From: Rhizophagus sp. LPA8_4_AMF
Lineage: Eukaryota > Glomeromycota > Glomeromycetes > Glomerales > Glomeraceae
Reading direction: 5' to 3'
NCBI GenBank assembly: GCA_021464525.1
Contig: JADRCO010000926.1
Coordinates: forward strand, 1-24,592
DNA length: 24,592 bases
The translations under genes and the position numbers were made by a program. Shown one piece after another: positions 11,084 to 20,969 of this stretch (its first letter is position 1; every line of letters begins with the position of its first letter). The notes beneath the pieces are model-generated. The model did no database searches and was not told the origin of the DNA. It saw only the letters and a program-made list of their open reading frames with translations.

Positions 11084-11467
11084 CTAATTGTTTAAAGAAA
11101 TTGAGTTGTTTAAAGAGACAGGAGTAATTGTAATTTGAATTCGATTTTGCGAAGCATCAATAGTAATGTTAAAAGTATTCAAGAACGAAGAAATATTTCT
11201 AATGGACTCCTGTGGATGCGGATTTTGACCAACATACTGAGGAGGGGGTTGCACGTTGGATTGTTGACAATTAGTAGTATAATTATTATTTATATTATTT
11301 ACATAAGGTGTTTGAAAATTATTATCGTTATAAGATGCATTTGAAGAAGAATGCTCCGGTTGAGTAACGGTTGACTGCAAATGATTATTGCCAGCTGATT
11401 GTGGATTGTTATAGCCAGTAAAATTAACAAAATTAGATCCATTTTGTGGAGAAAGGTTTTGATCCAT
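11084..11467 (-). CDS. Asn/Gln/Ser-rich hypothetical protein
   Basis: A single open frame of 127 codons from ATG to TAG. The N-terminal two thirds is low-complexity, rich in Asn, Gln, Ser and Pro (MDQNLSPQNGSNF, NNINNNYTTNCQQSN, QPPPQYVGQNPHPQ). The last third is less biased (ISSFLNTFNITIDASQNRIQ) and ends with a doubled SLNN motif. There is no signal peptide, membrane segment or recognised domain. Composition of this kind is common in transcription-related or prion-like disordered regions, but nothing here fixes a function. A strong TATA box 65-74 bases upstream and a pyrimidine/purine-rich leader support a real gene. A downstream exon is possible but not seen. Confidence 0.5.
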   Translation of the reverse strand: MDQNLSPQNGSNFVNFTGYNNPQSAGNNHLQSTVTQPEHSSSNASYNDNNFQTPYVNNINNNYTTNCQQSNVQPPPQYVGQNPHPQESIRNISSFLNTFNITIDASQNRIQITITPVSLNNSISLNN

Positions 11468-11531
11468 GATTTTTTATGTTATAAAAGATTTTTTCTTTTT
11501 TTTTTCTGAAGAAATCTTTCGGTCGGTCATT

Positions 11532-11541
11532 CTTTTATATA
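11532..11541 (-). promoter_or_regulatory. TATA box of the Asn/Gln-rich gene
   Basis: TATATAAAAG on the minus strand, 65-74 bases before the ATG at 11467. This is the best match to a canonical TATA box in the window. Confidence 0.55.
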
Positions 11542-11559
11542 TAAATTTATAAAAAATAT

Positions 11560-14198
11560 GGTTATCTTATCTTTATTATAAAATGAATCTTTACGTAATT
11601 ATAACACAAAATAAACAAAAAGGAGTTGTAGAACAAACTATGTAATTCTTCATTCTATTAAAATTTTGCTGCATATTATTTATACATATAATGATCAAAT
11701 TATTAATTTATACTGGTTTCTGTAGCACAAAGTCATATTTTCGATGTTATAACAAAAAATACTTTGGAGAAAATTTGTCAAGTATATCAAGATATATTGA
11801 GATCCATATTAACAAAGAGCCTCATCGAGATGAAAATGTTTGGAGTGTTGATGTACTTAATTCAATTGAAGTAAGATTATGAGAAGTTATAATTATAATA
11901 GTAATATACTAATGCGTTAACGAGTAATGAATACCTGGTGAAAAAAAAAGCCAAAAAGAAGTGAAAAAAAACGATATTTTCAAATCTTTTTAAAATTCTA
12001 TCATTTGAGTGGCAGTATGTTGATAGAAAAAAGGCAGATACGATTAATCAGAAGAAATTTGACAAGAAACGGTCCTTTTATATATAATTTTTATATATTT
12101 GATGTTCTAGACCGGTCGCTAAAAAACGTTGGCAGTCTCAATTGATTTGTGTAACCTATGACGATTCATTCTATTCGACTTAAAGAACATGTTTAGAAAC
12201 CGGTTAATTGTTACAAAGTTTATATAAATAAATCAAATATGTTTCACAACATTCAAATGAATGTAAAAAACCCGTTTAAAGAATAAGTCAATAACGAAGT
12301 AATAGGGGTAAAATGTCGAGAGCATAATCAAAATTTCAATAATAATTAATAAAGATTATCAAAGTTTTTCAACGTTCTTATTTTTTTTTTACGAGAGAAT
12401 TTAATTCGTTCTCGGATTGAATTGATACAAGTTGAAATAAACAAATAAATCAAATAAATTTATTTGATATTTCCAAATAGGACAACGTTTGTGATACAAT
12501 TCAAATAGTATACAAACATTAAAATGTTGTACATAATTTTTCGTGAAAGTCTATTGCTCAAATTCATGTGTGAATTTTTAATTAAGGATTCATTTTCTGC
12601 AAAATGTGAACACTCGACATGGTTTACGTAATATATTTACGAAATTTGTAATCGCATTAAGTTGCTAAAGTGGACGATAGTAATTTAAAGAATGAAAAAA
12701 ATACAAAAATGGTTAAAAATATTATTCATATTTGTAGTGGCATGCGATATAAAAATTTTATTTACAAATCAATAAATTCTGTATCTTTATTATTTCCATT
12801 GAACAAACTTCTTTTTTCGGTTAGCCACCAAGAAATAATAATGAATGTATATGTAATATATGTAAGTTTGAATGCTTGTATGAAATAAATGTGATCGTTC
12901 CAATATCCTGACCGCATCTCTAGAACTAATTATAAGACTAGGAAGGTGAATTTTATTATACGAAATTCAATACAACAAAATAATATATTTCTTCATTTAA
13001 TTTTTGTTGTAAACTCGATTTCATTACGTAATTGATGGTGCGAACCATTACATTTTAAACACGTGCATCGTAAGGATCATTGAATAACGTGACCAAATAT
13101 TTGTTTGTAAATTTACTAAAATTTTTTTATAACAACCGACATAATAAACAGTTACATTAATGTTCTATAAACGCTTAAGGGGTAATAAATATCATAACAA
13201 TAATGGGATAAAATATATGAAAGAATAGATATTTATTGATTTGCGATTTTGCGTTAAAAAATAATTGTCAAAATTTGATGATTAAATAAAAATATTGTTT
13301 ATGGAATATTTCAACCTTTGGATTCAAGTTTGTTTTTCAGAATCATATTCTAAAGCTTTTTGCAATTTTCGTCAGATTTTTTTCGCAGCATCTTCTTGTA
13401 ATTCCAATTAAATATAAATAATAAATAACATTGAGTATTTTGTTGTCTTATTACTATTCAATATATTATATTGTTGATACACAAATAGTAATGAATAATA
13501 ATAAATTGGGGCATAGATAAGGCTTGTTCAGTTCGATTCCAGTTCTGTGGAGCTGTAAAACCGGATCGGATCAAGCCAACTTAAATGGCTCGAACCGATT
13601 CAGATCGACTCTGCCCATGTGGCCGATCATCAATTCGGTTGATACTGTAGTTTCACTATAATTATTTAATCAATCTTTTTTTAAAAAAAAAATTGAAAAA
13701 ATGAAACCCACGCTTCGTAAGTTTTCCTTTCACCTCGTTAATGTCTAATTTCTTCTTTTTTTAGGTCTTTCGATCTTTCAGTCTTTCGGTTGGGCTTTCC
13801 AAGTTCATTTTCGTTTTCGTTTCGTTCATTTCCACTATGTACAATGATAGACATGTGACGCAAGTATTTCAGTATTTGTATACCAGTTCTTAAGGGTATA
13901 GTTGAATATTGTAAGCAAATTAAATAAATTTTTTATTGTTTAAAGCGAAGGCGCTATACATAGTAACTTTATAATTTTAATAGAATAAAAAACAGGGTTT
14001 CCGGTTATAAAATTTTTTTTTTTATAAAAATCATGTTATAATAAAGGTCAATTTATTTTGCTTTATAACAAGGATAATGTAATGAATTATTGCATCAAGA
14101 ACAATAATTACTGACGTAGATAAATCATTTTTTTATGGTTCTTACGTAAAAAAGTTTACGTAAATATTGCATTATTATTTTTTGACGATTTCTATTTG
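11560..14198. other. Long intergenic stretch with repeat debris
   Basis: No supported gene in 2.6 kb. Short open frames (63 codons from 11691, 72 from 12670) have no recognisable motif, no splice partner and ordinary AT-rich composition. CCGG-bearing words occur at 12114 and 12197, and a more GC-rich patch lies at 13520-13650. At 13701 an ATG is followed after 13 bases by a good donor (GTAAGT) and 42 bases later by a T-run acceptor (13761-13763). The joined product would be only about 32 codons, so it is not called. Confidence 0.45.
13520..13650. repeat. GC-richer repeat remnant
   Basis: This stretch stands out from its surroundings by base composition. It is made of degenerate CCGATC/CGGATC/GAACCGATTC-type words (AAACCGGATCGGATCAAGCC, CGAACCGATTCAGATCG, ATTCGGTTGAT), similar in style to the ACCGGT patches at 20916-20965 and 22600-22800. 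It is probably a fragment of an interspersed repeat. No ends were defined. Confidence 0.4.
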
Positions 14199-14200
14199 TA

Positions 14201-14694
14201 CACCGGGTGTTCAAACACGGATTTCTAAAAAAATAAATTTTCTATGTAGATCATTTAATGTTGGGTTTAACGAAAAAACAGAAGAAAAACAGAATTTGTT
14301 AAATAAATCAAAATTGACATTCAAAACGTACTTTGACGCTTTAAGTAAACTTTCAGAGCAGACAAAAATACACATACTGTATATTTCTTTTAAAATTATT
14401 TATTTATTTATTTATTTTATGTCACATAGGAGGAGTACAAAGAAAAAGCTAACACATTCAATAAAGAATAAGAACTAATCTATAGACACCTTCATCTAGT
14501 AAAAACCAGATCCTTGCTTGGAAAAGAAGTAAAGTAAAAGAGAACCCATAGCTGAACAACCCCACATCCGAGGATGAACAACTCCCAAACCCACTGATCC
14601 CGCTGTCCCCCCTTCTTTTAAAATTATATTTATTAGAAATTTTTCTATATAATTTATTTATGAAGTCACGTGATACGTGTATGAACACCCAGTG
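14201..14694. mobile_element. 494-bp inverted-repeat element flanked by TA
   Basis: The ends are inverted copies: CACCGGGTGTTCAAACACG (14201-14219) and, on the complement, CACTGGGTGTTCATACACG (14694-14676), 17 of 19 identical. A TA dinucleotide sits directly outside each end (14199-14200, 14695-14696), as expected for Tc1/mariner-type insertion. No transposase is seen: the 103-codon frame from 14167 has no DDE/D motif and starts outside the element. The interior has a TTTATT microsatellite (about 14396-14420) and an unusual C-rich stretch (14550-14615). It is best read as a non-autonomous element. Confidence 0.7.
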
Positions 14695-14696
14695 TA

Positions 14697-15348
14697 AATT
14701 AAGAAAATTTTCTTATTTTTATTACTATATATATTTTTATATTTATTTAAAGCTTTGTTAATTAATGGTATTCTATTTTAAACTCTGTAATCAAATGATC
14801 TTTTGGTAGTCAATCATTTCATGCACCGTAAAATTAAAAAGAAACCTATACATCATTTATTAATCTAATAAAATGTCCATTAATATTAAAGTTTCAGGAA
14901 ATGAAGGAAATGACCCAATTCGGGAAATGGGCAATCGGAAAGGGATATGATATATTCAGGAAAATTACATTCTGAAATCATACTGTAACCATGATTATCA
15001 CATGAGATATAAGATCGGCTGGTATCTTCATTGTATAATGAAAAAGTCTAGTAGATCGAGCCGATGGTCCGTAATAAAATAATCTTGCTGATGAGACTTT
15101 AAGGGTTAAAATTTCAAGATTGGAAATAGCAATAGATATAGATTAAAAGTTTAAATTATTTGGCTTATATTTTACTGGCCATGTAGCAAATTAAATAATT
15201 GAAATATAAAATTAGAATTTAGAATTACCTATCCATATCCATCCTATTTTATTTATTTTTTTTTTATTTTTCGTAATATTTCCAAACAGGACTCTTTGAA
15301 AGATTAACAATGGATGCCTAATGTGATAATCTTTTTCTTATGCAGATT
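14697..15348. other. Intergenic, no gene seen
   Basis: AT-rich, no supported coding frame. It holds GGAAATGAAGGAAATGACC and CGGGAAATGGGCAATCGG patches (14890-14945) of unknown origin. It leads into the promoter of the secreted-protein gene. Confidence 0.45.
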
Positions 15349-15356
15349 TATAAATA
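15349..15356 (+). promoter_or_regulatory. TATA box of the secreted-protein gene
   Basis: TATAAATA, with its first base 64 bases before the ATG at 15413. Its position argues that translation starts at 15413 and not at the upstream ATGs at 15310 and 15314, which would lie before the promoter. Confidence 0.5.
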
Positions 15357-15412
15357 AAGCCAGCAGAATCAAAGTTCCCATAGTTATCCTTTCTAATTTT
15401 ATTACATCAATT

Positions 15413-16046
15413 ATGAAGCACATAATTTTTACTATTATATTATTTCTTATATTCCTCAAAACTTTTGCTTTTAAAGCTTCTATGATTTGTAATGGTAAGT
15501 TATCTAAGAATGACTTTTATTTATTTTTTTCTAGATAGCTAATGTAATAATCATCTATTTTTCTTACGCTTATGCTTTTTATGGTAAGATGTGTCTTTTA
15601 AAAGCGTTAAATTCCTAGTAAATAATCAGGTCGAATTAACAATGAGTGGACCAGATAAAGTAGAAACTCCTGGTAGTTTCTCATGTTGTTTGCAACAGGG
15701 GATAATGATGATTAGTAATTATACGTTTATTTATAAAGGTGCCCCGATTTATAATGTTTTACCTGATTTTACATGGGCAAATGGATACACTATGCAAAAT
15801 ATCTTAAATGCGAATAATTGTTTGAGTAAAGTTTGGGATGAACACTTTGACTGTAGTACAATTTATGAAGGACAACGTACTTACACGCGGGTTGACAATT
15901 ATGATCCCACTAAATTTCCCTCTCCGGGAGAAACTATTGGGGTGACAGTTAGTGTATATGCTCATTGTTTTTATCACCGTGAAACGATTTGCTTAAAAAC
16001 TTGTGTGTTTTCCTCTGGCATTTCTTATAGGCCTCCAACAAAATAA
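15413..16046 (+). CDS. Secreted eight-cysteine protein (candidate small secreted protein)
   Basis: Two exons, 15413-15494 and 15589-16046, with a 94-nt intron (donor GTAAGT, branch-like GCTAATG at 15538, pyrimidine tract, acceptor TAAG). The join makes an Asp codon and a 179-aa product. Residues 1-22 (MKHIIFTIILFLIFLKTFAF) are a classic signal peptide, with cleavage probable after Ala19 or Ala22. The mature part has eight Cys (26, 60, 61, 105, 116, 154, 162, 166), an even number suited to four disulfides, one N-glycosylation site (NYT, 71) and no membrane segment. No domain was recognised. A lipid-binding ML/Niemann-Pick-type beta fold is conceivable from the pattern, but this is a guess. Small secreted proteins of mycorrhizal fungi are often host-interaction candidates. 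The nearest shorter acceptor, CTAG at 15534, would give an immediate stop, so the longer intron is preferred. Confidence 0.7.
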
Positions 16047-17825
16047 ATGAATTCTTTATTTTTATGATTTGTATTATTATAACATTTATGCATTATCTTA
16101 ATTTAGTAATTTTATAATCAATACTTATAATAATAATATTTTTATCATTCACAATTTTTTTTTTTTTTTTGTACATATCCGCTGATCTACAGTATAAGGA
16201 TATAAATTTTTTACCTGTTACTTTTGAAATAACTTAAATTACGTTGTGTAAACAACGTGAAATTTAATTGGTTTTTAAGATCTTTTATGGTATAACATGT
16301 TATTTATATATTAAATATAGTAAGCAAACATTTTTTGGTTTATTGATGATTTTTTATTAACATGCAGTGAAGTTATAAGAAATTGTAAAATGATAAGTAT
16401 GATTTTATTTTCTTATATCGTATTTAAAAATTTTCAAGTAATAATAAAATTTTACTATCGATTATCCGTTATTCGTTAAAAATCGGATATCCACGAATAT
16501 TTGGGATAATCCAACAGAAATCCAGCAGATATTATCCGTTAGCAGTAATTCGGGTTATGTTGGTCAGAAGAATGTTAAATTTTTCTTTTTACGGGAATTA
16601 TTATTTACACAATCACTTAAAATAGGAAATTGTGGAGAGACTATTCACTAAAATCGTCGTAATTCTGGTCGGAATTATGAATTTTGCCCGAATTACTCTG
16701 CAAAAATATTGAATATCTCCAATTAGAACCAATTAATGATACATTTTATTCTGAATACCAATGATTTTCAATTATAAGTACTCAATTATTAATAATAGAA
16801 AGAATTTTGGTGAGAACAAGATGTTCTTGAAATAAATTGTTTTAATGTAACGACTTTCTTTTTATTGCTTAATTATGTAATATTTTGATCTCTTTCCGAG
16901 CTTAAATGATAAGTTGATAACACATATTTGTCAGTACATTAAAGAAATAACATCTAAAATTGTAGAAATAATTAAGTAGAATCAAAAATCTATAATCCCT
17001 ATAAAAAATTGGATACAATTTTTTTCCTTAAGAGATAAAGTATCTAATGGAAAAACAATTCTGTATCACAAAAATGTATGATTTGATCACGGAATTTACA
17101 CTGAGTTTTCATTGATTTGGGGCGTTCTCACGCATCTTCCTCAATGAGATTGGCTAATGATTGAGATTTTGCTCAAGTATTGCGATCAATTGGAGTAAAA
17201 ATAGATAAAAATAGAAATCATCATCAACTAATACTTACAAATTAGGATATATTATGATTTTTTGGCCAATCAGAGAAACTCTATGAAAAAAAAATGATGA
17301 TCTGGACCTCCCTTTTTTATTCATTGTAATGGTAACTCACTGATCTGCAACTTACTAATTAAAATTTCGTTTTCGATTCAGAGTTAGGTGCTTGAGGACG
17401 TCCTTGGTCACTGAATTTATACAATTTGGATAAATTTTCACACAAGTAACTGAATTATACGTTGTAGGGTCTGGACCTACATAGTGCGCAGTATTATTTG
17501 AAGGGATCGGCAATATAATTAAATTAGGTGTTCACTTTTTAAAAATGTATTTTTATCAAATGATCACCTCCGTAACGAGGCTAAACTATTCTTGTACAAA
17601 CATTTATTTATTTTTAGTTATAACAGGTATATGAATGGGAAAAATTTTCTTTGAAGATAAAAATAAATTTCCCTTTTAGTTTTAGTTTGTGATTTTGAAG
17701 AAACAGAGAGAAAAGGAATTTCGATTTTTATATTTAAAGTCATTTTTAGCTTTAGTTGAATTTTTACGTTTTGAAAAAAAATTAATAATTTATTAATTGT
17801 AGAACTTGGGAAAATACTAATAAAA
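16047..17825. other. Intergenic, repeat debris only
   Basis: No supported gene on either strand in 1.8 kb. The word ATTATCCGTTA occurs at 16461-16471 and 16531-16541, with CGGATATCC and GGATAATCC between them, a degenerate ATCC/GGAT repeat. A GTCGTAATTCTGGTCGGAATTATG patch (16654-16677) echoes 10474-10492. The 86-codon minus frame at 17618-17878 is low-complexity and has no support. Confidence 0.45.
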
Positions 17826-18179
17826 TTAACAATTGTAATTGATCCTTGTGGCACGGTCACATGACTGACAGGTAACACTGTGGGGATCGACCTTACAACG
17901 TAACATGTGACTAATTATACATAAACATGTTAAATCATGTCCCAAGTGTATACTATTAATATTAATTATATTATTTATTATATTATTTTCAATTATATCA
18001 TTGATATAGTGCGATAATGCAATATTTTTGTGAGGGACAAATAAGCGTTTCAATATATTATTTTTCCACAAAAAATACAAATTATCCTTTTCCGCTAAAA
18101 TAATAAATTTAATTAGTATAGAACTAGATTTTAATCTTGACGTTGGGTCAAAAAAAATTGTATTTTTTACAAGTGTCAT
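17826..18179 (-). CDS. Uncertain hypothetical protein, 117 codons
   Basis: The frame runs from ATG to a stop and is the longest in its neighbourhood. It begins MTLVKNTIFFDPTSRLK, has an Asn/Ile-rich middle (IENNIINNIININ) and ends with a Cys-rich tail (CLCIISHMLRC, TCQSCDR). No family was recognised. A TATAATATATAG stretch lies about 25-35 bases upstream on the same strand. The asparagine/isoleucine run is what random AT-rich DNA would also give, so the frame may be accidental. It is listed because the tail is not low-complexity. Confidence 0.25.
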   Translation of the reverse strand: MTLVKNTIFFDPTSRLKSSSILIKFIILAEKDNLYFLWKNNILKRLFVPHKNIALSHYINDIIENNIINNIININSIHLGHDLTCLCIISHMLRCKVDPHSVTCQSCDRATRINYNC

Positions 18180-18394
18180 TTTATTATATTAATGACTATA
18201 TATTATAAACGAGGATTGATAACAATAATTTGGAAATTTTTTTCGTATTTTATTTATATTTTTAATTATATCTGAAACGAAAAAACGGAAATAAATTTCT
18301 GTTAGTGATACAGAAAGTATTCTAGAGGAATTTAATGCATAACGATGATGCAATTGATACATTGGCATTATTTTTTTACTTATTTAATAATATA

Positions 18395-18573
18395 CAATAC
18401 ATCCTCTCTATAGCGAATTCTATACAGTGAATAACTTGCTATAATGAAGAAAGTTAAGGTACAGATTCTTTTATGTATAATAAAATGATTCTCAGTATAG
18501 TGTTTAGTGAATTTCTCAATATAACGAATTTTAATCTCCAGCCCATGGGATTCACTATAGTGAGGGTGAGCTG
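18395..18573. mobile_element. 179-bp pogo/Tc1-mariner-like MITE
   Basis: The element is flanked by TA on both sides (18393-18394, 18574-18575). Its ends, CAATACATCCTCTCTATAG on the left and CAGCTCACCCTCACTATAG on the complement of the right end, match at 14 of 19 positions. The interior carries repeated TATARYGAA words in both orientations (TATAGCGAATTC, TATAATGAAG, TATAACGAATTT, TATAGTGAGG). This pattern is typical of pogo/Tigger ends. With no room for a transposase it must be non-autonomous. It ends 6 bases before the stop codon region of the membrane-protein gene, so it may supply that gene's 3' UTR. Confidence 0.75.
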
Positions 18574-18579
18574 TACATC

Positions 18580-19241
18580 TTAACTATATCTAATAAGTTG
18601 GGCGTAATTATTAGCCCATTTCATCATAGAAGATAATGATGGGAACATAAATGAAACCCAAATTAAGAAATGAAACAAATAAATAGTGAAGGAAATCAAT
18701 AATTGAACAACGATAATTTGAAAAAATAATGGATAAAAAGATTTTTCTAAATAAATATAAAATAAGGTTGAAAAATAATTTTGTACGACCAATTGGGTGT
18801 ATAATATTCTCATTCCAAAGCTTGTCATAATAAATACCATCTTGCGCCTATTATCAAGTATACACCATACAATAATAAAAATGAACCAATGTAATGCCGT
18901 AATATCTAGTAAGTTATCATTATCAAAATTCACGATCATTTAAGGGAAATACTAGTCAATGTATTGCTCAATATTCCATAATACTGTATCAATTGATTGG
19001 TGTGAATTTTCGTAAAAATAACCTAAAGGATAAAATTCATACGTTTAAAAAGCAATGTTCTAATAGTCATAAAATGACTAATTATACGAGTGCTAGGCCA
19101 AGCTTTATATAATAAAATTCCGATAATTAAAATTTGATCATCAGTTTGATCGTAATTTGCAACGGCACCATTATCCGAAGTAATTCCCGTTATTAAGCAA
19201 CATTTTATTGTTACTGACGTCATAAACAATTGTATTAACAT
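18580..19241 (-). CDS. Probable spliced multi-pass membrane protein
   Basis: Two open frames join in phase when GTATGA (19042-19037) is used as donor and TTACTAG (ending 18906) as acceptor. The exons are 19241-19043 and 18905-18580, the intron is 137 nt, and the product is 174 aa. The first part has a hydrophobic segment (ILIIGILLYKAW). The second has four or so more (ALHWFIFIIVWCIL, MVFIMTSFGMRIL, PLFFQIIVVQLLISF, FLIWVSFMFPSL). The family was not recognised. An in-frame stop directly precedes the ATG at 19241, but an upstream exon joined at the TTAG at about 19245 cannot be excluded. Without the splice, the second frame alone would give a 119-aa protein starting at 18939. The MITE next to its stop codon may affect polyadenylation. 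Confidence 0.42.
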
Positions 19242-19920
19242 ATTCTAATTATTCTATGCAGGCACTATTTTATTGTAAACAATAAATAAATAAAATTGTG
19301 TAAATACTCGATTTAAATATTTCCTTCAATTCTATATTATTAGACAATTCATACTAATCTAATTGGCCGTTTTTTGAATGTGATAGCTACTAATATGATA
19401 ATATTATTAAAATAGGAATTTTTTCTCGCATAAATTACAGTCTTAAACCACTAATTTTCTATTTTTATTTCTCTTGTTTCCTTGCATTGATTGGTGATTA
19501 TTATTTTACAAGATCAAAGCTATAAAATAAATTTGTTTAATACATGTATTTTATTTCTCAGTTATGTTTATAATACTAAATTTTAGTTAATATGTAGAAC
19601 AAAAACCTCCTTAAAACGATTTCTAAAAAAATTAATTTAAAAAAATCCTTTTTGCAATACATAATATAATAAAATCCTACAATTAAATTTCCTAAAACAA
19701 ACTGAAAAATATTCATTGTATAAGAACAAAACACTCAATCCGCTGACGAACTTACATGGTAATTGTAAATTAAGCTAATATTATTAAAAGGGATGAGTTA
19801 TTCTCTCTGTAGACAAAGAATTAGATAATGAGACACTAATAAGAAAAATAAACCATTTTAAAATATAATGACCTGCTGAAAAACTTTCCAACTCTAAAAA
19901 ATCCCGACTCAACATACTTT
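19242..19920. other. Intergenic, no gene seen
   Basis: AT-rich spacer between the membrane-protein gene and the BTB-TLDc pseudogene. No supported frame. A 14-base word GTTTCCTTGCATTG (19476-19489) is the exact complement of one in the duplicated BTB-TLDc flank at 737-750, which may be chance or a shared repeat. Confidence 0.4.
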
Positions 19921-20868
19921 TTATGATTTCTTCATAACTTGAAAAACTTCATAATCATTAAATTTGTATTTTCTAATACTGTAATTGAAATATTAATATC
20001 AGGATAATACTTTGAATTATCATTATTAACCATCCAATGGGTACTTATATAATAAAGATAATAACCAAATATTGGTCCATGATTTTTAAAACAACCTATA
20101 GAACTTTGACCAATACTATAGCCTGCTTTTGCAGATTTTATGTTCTTTCTATCTGTAAATGAGAATATAAAACTTTCTGTTGTGTTCTTATATTTATAAC
20201 TTAAATCCCAATCAAATGGATTATACCCATCAATTATTTGTCTGATCCGTCAATTTTTACTATAACTATAGTTGCTCCTTTTTTATCACATTTATCATGA
20301 AATGATTTGGCTGTATTACTGTCCCTGCTAAGCTCTGTATAAGAGATTAAATTTATAGGGAATAGCTTCAAAATTGTTATATTCTCCTTTTTTATCAATC
20401 CAATTTGCAAAAAGCACAAAGTAATCTATTTGATTAATTATAATGGAATCAAATTGACATTTGGGACTTCTTAGTGAAATTTTGAAAGTTGGTGTGTATC
20501 CAGAAAGCATATGAAATTTTAAAATATCATCTCTTAATTCTTTCGATAAAACTTTTTTATAAGGTTTAACCTTATTGATAAAATCATCAGATGATATTTC
20601 ACAAAATCTAATTAAAGGGATAAATTTATAAAGAATGGTTAAAATTATCTTGATTCCATTTAGTAACATCTTGATCAAGTGTTTGTTCTTGGGCTAGTCC
20701 CCATTTGATTAAACTTTCCCAAACTTTAATTTCGGCTAAATTAAAATCATCTCATTCTAAAATAATTTCTAATAAAGGAGCAGACAAATTGGTAAACTTG
20801 TCAGAATTGAACAAAATTTTAGGATCAGAACATTGTCTCCAAGCAAAATTCTTGTAGATTAACAAATG
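19921..20868 (-). pseudogene. Diverged BACK-TLDc pseudogene, BTB exon lost (copy E)
   Basis: This belongs to a different subfamily from the 1-7400 cluster. The reading starts inside BACK (VNLQEFC at about 20868), continues through LAEIKVWESLIKWGLAQEQ, PLIRFCEISSDDFINKVKPYKKVLS and a TLDc domain (YKFNLLYRA, SFHDKCDKKGA, DGYNPFDWD, ESFIFSF, HGPIFG), and ends FNDYEVFQVMKKS at stop 19923-19921. Breaks: an in-frame TGA at 20754-20752 in the LERDD motif, where Arg is expected, a frameshift at about 20645, and further shifts near 20330 and 20235. The 5' end is replaced by ACCGGTTT repeat sequence from about 20880, which suggests that the repeat island removed the BTB exon. Confidence 0.85.
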
Positions 20869-20915
20869 ATTTATTACAATAATAAATTTTTGAAACCCGA
20901 ATTTAAAATGGGTGC

Positions 20916-20943
20916 AACCGGTTTGACCCTTTTCAAACCGGTT
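20916..20943. repeat. ACCGGTTTGA inverted repeat
   Basis: AACCGGTTTGA, a 6-base spacer CCCTTT, then TCAAACCGGTT, a perfect 11-bp inverted repeat at the broken edge of copy E. Another ACCGGT follows at 20957-20962. Related words occur at 446-460 and 23128-23275. Confidence 0.6.
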
Positions 20944-20969
20944 TTTACAAAACCTGATACCGGTCTTAT

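Noticed and set aside
11135..11344. Plus-strand 69-codon frame
   Set aside because: Antisense of the Asn/Gln-rich gene; its Ile runs are the complement of Asn codons.
11691..11882. 63-codon plus-strand frame starting at ATG
   Set aside because: No recognised motif, no promoter or splice partner; not enough to call a gene, although its composition is less biased than most.
12670..12888. 72-codon plus-strand frame
   Set aside because: Starts at a non-ATG codon and has no motif or supporting signals.
13701..13852. Possible tiny spliced gene (ATG, GTAAGT donor, T-run acceptor)
   Set aside because: The product would be about 32 codons with no recognisable features; good splice signals alone are common by chance here.
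14167..14478. 103-codon frame over the inverted-repeat element as a transposase
   Set aside because: Starts outside the element, has no catalytic DDE/D or helix-turn-helix pattern, and is Lys/Ile/Phe-rich as expected by chance.
15314..15412. Upstream ATGs (15310, 15314) as start of the secreted-protein gene
   Set aside because: They precede the TATA box and would bury the signal peptide 33 residues inside the protein.
17618..17878. 86-codon minus-strand frame
   Set aside because: Low-complexity and overlaps another uncertain frame; no supporting signals.
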